Source of the DNA: Haloplanus rubicundus
Lineage (GTDB): Archaea > Halobacteriota > Halobacteria > Halobacteriales > Haloferacaceae
Direction of reading: 5' to 3'
NCBI RefSeq assembly: GCF_003342675.1
Contig: NZ_CP031148.1
Span: 2,108,001-2,172,000, forward strand
Length of the DNA: 64,000 bases
The position numbers and the translations under genes were made by a program. A model generated the notes under the pieces. The model was not told where the DNA came from, made no database searches, and was given only the letters and a program-made list of their open reading frames with translations. Positions 59,618 to 64,000 of this stretch are shown here, in pieces. Position 1 is the stretch's first letter. Every line of letters begins with the position of its first letter.

Positions 59618-60631
59618 CTAATCGTACGTGTGGAACTCGGTGGCCTGTTCGAGGAGTTCGTCCGGCATTCCGGGCACTTCGTCGCTTCGGACGGGGCCCT
59701 GTTCGGCGACGAGGTCGGGATCTCGCGGGAAATCCCGCAACGTCCAGTGGATCGAAATACCCGCTTTCGCGCCGTCTCCCAGCGCGATCGGCACCTGGTT
59801 GTGGCCGGGCGTGAGGTCGCCGACCGCGTAGACGCCGTCGACGCTCGTCCGGCCGTGGTCGTCTACCTCCACGGTCCCGTCGTCGTTCAGTTCACAGCCG
59901 AGGTCGGTCGCCAGTCCGTTGTTGTAGTCGGCCCCGTACAGCGCGAAGCCACCCTTGTACTCGCGGACGGCTCCATCTTCGAATTCCAGCGCCTTCAGCC
60001 ACCCGTCGCTCCCGTTCTGGACACCGGTCACGTCCTCGTGAATCACGTCGATCGGATGTGTTTCGAGCATCTCGTCGGTGTCGTCGCTCCACTCTGGCTC
60101 GTCACCTCGAGTCAGCAGGTCGACCTCGTCGGTGAAGTTGAGCAGGATTGCAGCGACGTGCGCCGCGCTCTCGCCGTATCCCATCACGTACACGGGCTCG
60201 TCCGCGAACATGTGTGCGTCACAGTGGAGGCAGTAGTGGAGTCCGCGACCGGTCCGAGGGAGCGGCGGGTCCGGTCGCACGTCGTTCATGCCCGTCGCCA
60301 GCGCGACCGCGTCGGCCACGTAGTCCACGTCGGTCCCACACAGACGGAACCGGTCGTCGTCGGTTCGGCCGGCCGATCCGATTCGATCAGAGAGTACCGT
60401 ACAGCCGTACCCCTCCAGTTGCTCCTTCCCGATCTGCAGGAGTTCCATTCCGCTCGTCTCTTCGGTCGTTCCGACGAGGTTGTGGACGTCTTTCATCATC
60501 GCTGCCCGGCCACCGCCGCGGTCGACGAGTGCTGTCTCGTGCCCGAGTCGCACGCTGTACAGTGCCGCCGAGAGCCCCGCTGGTCCGCCACCGACGACGA
60601 CGACTTCGTACTCTTGCTGGTCTACAGCCAT
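59618..60631 (-). CDS. Thioredoxin-reductase-like NAD(P)/FAD oxidoreductase
   Basis: The 337-residue protein has FAD-binding VVVVGGGPAGLSAALYSVR, the redox disulfide in HYCLHCDAH, a NAD(P)-binding region modified to VYVMGYGESAAHVAAI, and the second FAD motif VYAVGDLTPGHNQVPIALGDG. It resembles thioredoxin reductase but with CLHC instead of CATC, and it may reduce a different partner. The open frame upstream of ATG 60631 is non-coding-looking. Confidence 0.87.
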   Translation of the reverse strand: MAVDQQEYEVVVVGGGPAGLSAALYSVRLGHETALVDRGGGRAAMMKDVHNLVGTTEETSGMELLQIGKEQLEGYGCTVLSDRIGSAGRTDDDRFRLCGTDVDYVADAVALATGMNDVRPDPPLPRTGRGLHYCLHCDAHMFADEPVYVMGYGESAAHVAAILLNFTDEVDLLTRGDEPEWSDDTDEMLETHPIDVIHEDVTGVQNGSDGWLKALEFEDGAVREYKGGFALYGADYNNGLATDLGCELNDDGTVEVDDHGRTSVDGVYAVGDLTPGHNQVPIALGDGAKAGISIHWTLRDFPRDPDLVAEQGPVRSDEVPGMPDELLEQATEFHTYD

Positions 60632-60737
60632 ACGACGACCGTCGGTGGGGGAGCTAAACGTACTATCCCGAGTGTGTAGCGGCGTTAAACGCCCGCGCTT
60701 CGGTTTAATACACGTCTGTCGTACCGTACGCCGTCGC

Positions 60738-60959
60738 ATGGCCTCAATCATCGCTGGCTTGGCCGGTGGATTGCTCGCGACGATCGTCATGACCGCCGTA
60801 ATGATGATGCTAGGCGATGGCGGCTCACCGCCGACGGCTGCTCTCGTCGAGAAATTCGCTGGTGGCGAACCGAACGACCACGCCACGCCGGGAATGATCC
60901 TTCACATGGTCTACGCCGTCGTCCTCGTCGGGTTCCTGGGGGCCGGCATCCTCGCGTGA
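60738..60959 (+). CDS. Short membrane protein ending at the 80-bp element
   Basis: The 73-residue product has two hydrophobic helices (SIIAGLAGGLLATIVMTAVM and LHMVYAVVLVGFLGAGILA) around a polar loop with GGEPNDHATPGM. It resembles the start of longer four-helix haloarchaeal proteins, such as the one at 56412 in general style, so it could be cut short. Its TGA is the first flank of the 80-bp element copy 2, so the truncation, if real, may come from that insertion. Confidence 0.6.
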   Translation: MASIIAGLAGGLLATIVMTAVMMMLGDGGSPPTAALVEKFAGGEPNDHATPGMILHMVYAVVLVGFLGAGILA

Positions 60960-61039
60960 TACGGATTAGTGTAACTGTTTACCGGTGGTTCGCCGACCTG
61001 TCTTGGCGAACCACCGGTACTGACTTACAATAATCCGTA
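60960..61039. repeat. 80-bp inverted-repeat element, copy 2
   Basis: Exactly 80 bases between TGA 60957-60959 (stop of the small membrane gene) and TGA 61040-61042. Outer arms TACGGATTAGTGTAA and TTACAATAATCCGTA pair with one mismatch. Inner arms are TACCGGTGGTTCGCC and GGCGAACCACCGGTA. The linkers CTGTT and CTGAC match copy 3, so both point the same way. The change from GTT to GAT in one arm is matched in the other arm. Confidence 0.9.
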
Positions 61040-61090
61040 TGAATCACTGGATAGCATTGTAACCGATCACACCACAACCACACGAAACCA

Positions 61091-61654
61091 ATGTCACGAC
61101 TACCACTACTCGAACTGGACGAGATTCCGGAAGAGTACCACTACCTGTTCACGGACGACTACCTCGGTGACCGACACATCTTCCGGGCGTGGGCGCACAA
61201 CCCCGAAATTCTCGAGGCGACGCTCGAGTATCTGAACACGCTGTACGAAGGGATCGGCCAGCGCCGCAAGGAACTGGTCATCCTCACCGTGGCGCGAGCA
61301 CGCGGTGCCCGATACGAGTGGCACCAGCACGTCGACATCGCCCGCGACAAGGGCGTTACCGTCGAGGAGATGCGAGCGATCGGGGGTGACGACCTCTCGC
61401 CGTTCGACGACGCGGAGTTCGTCCTGCTCCAGTACGCCCGCGCAGTCGAATCGGGGACCGTAACCGACCCCATCCACGACGCACTGGAACGGCACTACTC
61501 GTCGGCTGAGATCGTCGCGATCGGCCTCCTCGTCGACTTCTACGTCGGCCTGTGCAACTACATCGCGTCCGTCGATCTACCCTTCGAAGGCGGCGAGTTC
61601 GTCGGCTGGCATCCCGATCCAGACACCGTGGCGGAGTTATTCGATGACGCGTGA
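61091..61654 (+). CDS. Carboxymuconolactone decarboxylase family protein
   Basis: The 187-residue helical protein has the CMD core (RRKELVILTVARARGARYEWHQ split over residues 58-79, with QHVDIARDKGVTVEEMRAIGG after it). The Cys pair of AhpD-type peroxidase partners is not present; the usual place reads YEWHQH, as in many decarboxylase-like members. The substrate is unknown. It starts 48 bases after copy 2 of the 80-bp element. Confidence 0.85.
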   Translation: MSRLPLLELDEIPEEYHYLFTDDYLGDRHIFRAWAHNPEILEATLEYLNTLYEGIGQRRKELVILTVARARGARYEWHQHVDIARDKGVTVEEMRAIGGDDLSPFDDAEFVLLQYARAVESGTVTDPIHDALERHYSSAEIVAIGLLVDFYVGLCNYIASVDLPFEGGEFVGWHPDPDTVAELFDDA

Positions 61655-61681
61655 CTGCTCGATGAACTGCCGGTGACATAC

Positions 61682-62671
61682 ATGATGGATGATCGCGCCG
61701 TCGGTGCTGGGCACCTCGTCGCTGTACTCGGAGCGGGGATTCCGCTCGTCGCGCTTGGAACACTCGATGTCGGGACGGCTGGCTCGCTACTCACGAGTCT
61801 CCCGGTTCCCGCCGGGTTTCCAGTCGATCAGTTCCTCGCGCACTGGTGGGTGTTCCCCGCCTCGATCCTCTTTTCGATGATCGCGCTCTCCTCGGGCGTC
61901 TCGGGTGCCCTATTTTTCAGTCCCTTCTTCATTCTCGTCGTCGGCCTGTCGCCCGCACAGGCCATCGGCGCCGGGCTCATGACCGAGGTGTTCGGCATGG
62001 GAAACGGCCTCCTGAACTACGTCCGTCAGAACGTCGTCGACTACGCGACGGCGAAGTGGCTCCTACTCGGGGCCGTCCCGTCCATCGTCGTCGGGGCGCT
62101 CGCCGCGCACTACGTCCCGACGACGCTTCTCACGCTCGCCTTCGGCGTCGGTCTCCTCGGACTCGGTGGCTTCCTCGTCGTTCACGATCCGCCGGAGGCG
62201 TGTGTGCCCGGTGAGGAGGAAGGCGAGTTCCTCGAACGAAAGAACGCGGGCCGGGGTACGACGGTCGTCGAGGCGGCCGATGGCGAGACCTTCACTTACG
62301 ATACCTGCTGGCGACTGCCCGGAGTCATCCTGGCCACCGTCGGTGGGTTCGTCACGGGCCTCATCAGCGCCGGACTTCCCGAAATCACGACGACCCAGCT
62401 CATCGTCCGGTGTCGACTCCCACCTCGCGTGGCCATCGCGACGAGCGTGTTCGTCCTCGGTATTGCCGCCATGGCCGGCGCCATCGTCCACGCCCTCGCT
62501 GCGACACCCGTCTGGTACGTCGTAGCGTGGTCCATCCCCGGTGTCCTCATCGGTGGCACCATCGGGACCCGAATCGGTAAGTACCTCCCCAGCGACCTCA
62601 TGGAGTGGGCACTTGGGGTCGTGTTCGTCGGCGTCGGCCTGATCGTCCTCGGGAGCGAACTGCTGGTCTGA
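61682..62671 (+). CDS. TauE/SafE family sulfite or sulfonate permease
   Basis: The 329-residue protein has about eight membrane helices with a central cytoplasmic segment (residues 165-205, charged, with one Cys). SSGVSGALFFSPFFILVVGL and TGLISAGLPEITTTQLIVRC are the paired TauE motifs. The family moves sulfite, sulfoacetate or related anions. Upstream GTG 61673 is an alternative start. It starts 27 bases after the CMD gene and its stop is the flank of 80-bp element copy 3. Confidence 0.86.
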   Translation: MMDDRAVGAGHLVAVLGAGIPLVALGTLDVGTAGSLLTSLPVPAGFPVDQFLAHWWVFPASILFSMIALSSGVSGALFFSPFFILVVGLSPAQAIGAGLMTEVFGMGNGLLNYVRQNVVDYATAKWLLLGAVPSIVVGALAAHYVPTTLLTLAFGVGLLGLGGFLVVHDPPEACVPGEEEGEFLERKNAGRGTTVVEAADGETFTYDTCWRLPGVILATVGGFVTGLISAGLPEITTTQLIVRCRLPPRVAIATSVFVLGIAAMAGAIVHALAATPVWYVVAWSIPGVLIGGTIGTRIGKYLPSDLMEWALGVVFVGVGLIVLGSELLV

Positions 62672-62751
62672 TAGTGTTTATTGTAACTGTTTACCGGTGG
62701 TTCGCCGACCCGTTCTGGCGAACCACCGGTACTGACTTACAATGATCACTA
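62672..62751. repeat. 80-bp inverted-repeat element, copy 3
   Basis: Exactly 80 bases between TGA 62669-62671 (stop of the permease gene) and TGA 62752-62754. Outer arms begin TAGTG and end CACTA, where copies 1 and 2 have TACGG and CCGTA, so three positions changed on both arms together. Two inner positions of the outer stem are mismatched. The inner arms and linkers equal copy 2. The compensating changes show that pairing is kept by selection or by the way the element is copied. Confidence 0.9.
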
Positions 62752-62973
62752 TGACGGACGGTCGCCCGTCGTCGATTCTTGCGTGTGAGAACGGTCAATT
62801 CTCGTAGGTCGACACGGTACTTCGAGTAGCAGTCGGGTCGGTAACGGCTCCTTGTTCGGCACACAGACCGCGTATAGGCTACGTAGCTTTCCCGATCTCG
62901 GTGTACGAACAGGGGATCGACGGTTCACTCGCGCGGCGCAACCGTTAAGCCGCTGATAGTTTATCGATACGTC

Positions 62974-63204
62974 ATGACGAACTGGTCCCCTCCTTCGATT
63001 CCACGCAACTGGTTCGTGGCGATAGTGGTGTTCTACGTCCTCCTCATCGCGTATTCGGTGCTCATCGTGGGGCAGTTGTTACTCGGTGTCCTGTCGGGAT
63101 TCGTCTTCGTGTTTCTGTACTTCTTGTGGAGATGTCTCGTTGCCGTGGAAGCGATTGCCGATGCGCAACAGCGAATGGCCTTCCAACAGGAGGAAAACGG
63201 ATAG
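62974..63204 (+). CDS. Small membrane protein
   Basis: The 76-residue protein has two adjacent hydrophobic helices (residues 14-34 and 36-56) and a polar C-terminal helix (AIADAQQRMAFQQEENG). It is similar in style to small haloarchaeal membrane proteins of unknown role. A TTTATC promoter-like box lies 14 bases before the ATG, closer than usual. The 220 bases between element copy 3 and this gene hold nothing recognised. Confidence 0.68.
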   Translation: MTNWSPPSIPRNWFVAIVVFYVLLIAYSVLIVGQLLLGVLSGFVFVFLYFLWRCLVAVEAIADAQQRMAFQQEENG

Positions 63205-63274
63205 ATATGAACACCTACCTGCGGCCGTCTCGGTGGTGAGCATATCGAATAACTGGGATCGATCCACGCTGAGC

Positions 63275-63451
63275 CTAGTACCGGAGCAGATCCGACAGGA
63301 GTCCCTTCACGTTCGTTCGGAAACCACCCTCGATGTCACCGGAAGGGCGAGGAGCACTCGCAGTACCATACTTCGTCGAGGGACCCGCAGGCGCGACCGA
63401 ACAGCCCGCGAGAACGGTCGGTAGTGACGCGAGGAGGGCACGTCTCTGCAT
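63275..63451 (-). CDS. Short lipoprotein or lipoprotein remnant
   Basis: From ATG 63451 the 58-residue product starts MQRRALLASLPTVLAGCSVA, a lipoprotein signal with lipobox Cys17, followed by only 41 residues. It may be the remaining N-terminus of a longer lipoprotein or a small cell-surface peptide. The open frame upstream of the ATG is non-coding-looking. Confidence 0.5.
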   Translation of the reverse strand: MQRRALLASLPTVLAGCSVAPAGPSTKYGTASAPRPSGDIEGGFRTNVKGLLSDLLRY

Positions 63452-63769
63452 ACTGGGTAGCCCAACGGACGGCGTAAAAATGAATTGGACGTTGTCGTGA
63501 TGGGTGGGGCAGCGGTCCCGCGCGAAGACGGGGGCGAAAGCAGACGCTGAGCGTACAAGAGCAGAGCTTTTGTGACGGCAGACACCGTCGAAGAACAGTT
63601 CAGTTACACCGCAAATGGGCGTTTCCGGTGGGGAAAGTCGGAGCTGTTCGACGACGACCTGTGGCACCACCACACGCCGAGACAGGCGGTCTGGTATCCA
63701 CGCTGGTGAGCAGAAGCGTTCGTTAGGTCTTCCGCAATTCTCCGCCGTGTATCGGGTTCCTGTTCAGGG
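63452..63769. other. Intergenic stretch without a recognisable gene
   Basis: About 320 bases. Short frames are present, but they have no motif and no typical composition. I see no repeat shared with the rest of the window. Confidence 0.35.
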
Positions 63770-64000
63770 CTAGGCCTGCATCGACGCCTCGCCAGCGCCC
63801 GACTGATTCTCGAAGTACCCCCGAATTCGTCGAAGTACGGTACCGATCAAGAACCCCGTCACCCCCAGTGGGAGACCGACCACTACAGCAATCATCAGAC
63901 CGATGGCTGTCGCGTCTGGGATTCCGACTGTGCCATAGTACTCGGTCGAGAGACCATAGCGCGCGAATCCGATACCGAACGTCGGTGCCATCGCGAGGAC
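63770..64000 (-). CDS. Two-helix membrane protein, 5' end possibly outside the window
   Basis: The frame is open from the right edge to a stop at 63770. With ATG 63991 the product is 73 residues with one or two hydrophobic helices (AIGLMIAVVVGLPLGVTGFL) and a polar C-terminus. The three codons before the ATG are also open, so the true start may lie beyond the edge. The family is not recognised. Confidence 0.55.
   Translation of the reverse strand, partial: VLAMAPTFGIGFARYGLSTEYYGTVGIPDATAIGLMIAVVVGLPLGVTGFLIGTVLRRIRGYFENQSGAGEASMQA

Overview
The window is chromosomal DNA of a halophilic archaeon (class Halobacteria). Evidence: very high GC with strongly acidic proteins, a 20S proteasome alpha gene beside RNase P protein genes, CheF, an Agl23-type protein, a fused FolC-FolP, promoters with a TATA box about 27 bases before the start codon, and many small CxxC zinc proteins. 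The genus cannot be fixed from the sequence alone. 

Layout. 1-8150: a DUF5793-like gene (cut by the edge), cheF, a small membrane protein, then a tightly overlapping lysine/diaminopimelate operon dapA-dapB-dapD-lysA-dapF-dapE. 8154-30184: mostly housekeeping genes (rnp3-rnp2, psmA, NRDE protein, folCP, Agl23-like, ribH, an aminotransferase, a Hel308-like helicase, thioredoxin, an OYE-like oxidoreductase, bacterial-PH membrane proteins, an ABC exporter, a SelT/W-like protein). This core is interrupted by an AT-rich 1.1-kb insertion that cuts rnp2 and brings a trypsin-like peptidase and a tiny zinc-ribbon gene.

30274-50250 is an accessory island anchored on tRNA-Arg(TCG). The 3' end of the tRNA recurs eight more times in the same direction, and six of these copies are followed by a conserved noncoding module of about 200 bp. 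The modules split the island into compartments. Their cargo is: a two-gene HTH/'GWHQD' pair plus small zinc proteins; a metal (probably copper) cluster with a YHS permease, a membrane HTH regulator, a broken multicopper oxidase, a Met/His-rich secreted protein, two SHOCT proteins and DUF302; a second HTH/'GWHQD' pair plus an orphan VapB; SelO plus two dehydrogenase-like genes; and an HTH/PIN toxin-antitoxin-like pair inside a 1.69-kb direct repeat. I see no integrase gene in the island. This is the best candidate here for an undescribed system: a cassette-like array grown by repeated integration at one tRNA gene.

50339-64000 returns to core-like composition but is rich in redox and stress genes: glutamate dehydrogenase, UspA, a DUF3179 protein, dihydrolipoyl-dehydrogenase-like and thioredoxin-reductase-like flavoproteins, a dehalogenase-like hydrolase, DsrE, an ABM monooxygenase, a CMD protein and a TauE/SafE permease.

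A second unusual element is an exactly 80-bp, nearly perfect inverted repeat present three times (8154, 60960, 62672). Each copy starts directly after the TGA stop codon of the gene before it, with a second TGA at the far end. A degenerate half copy follows a fourth stop codon.
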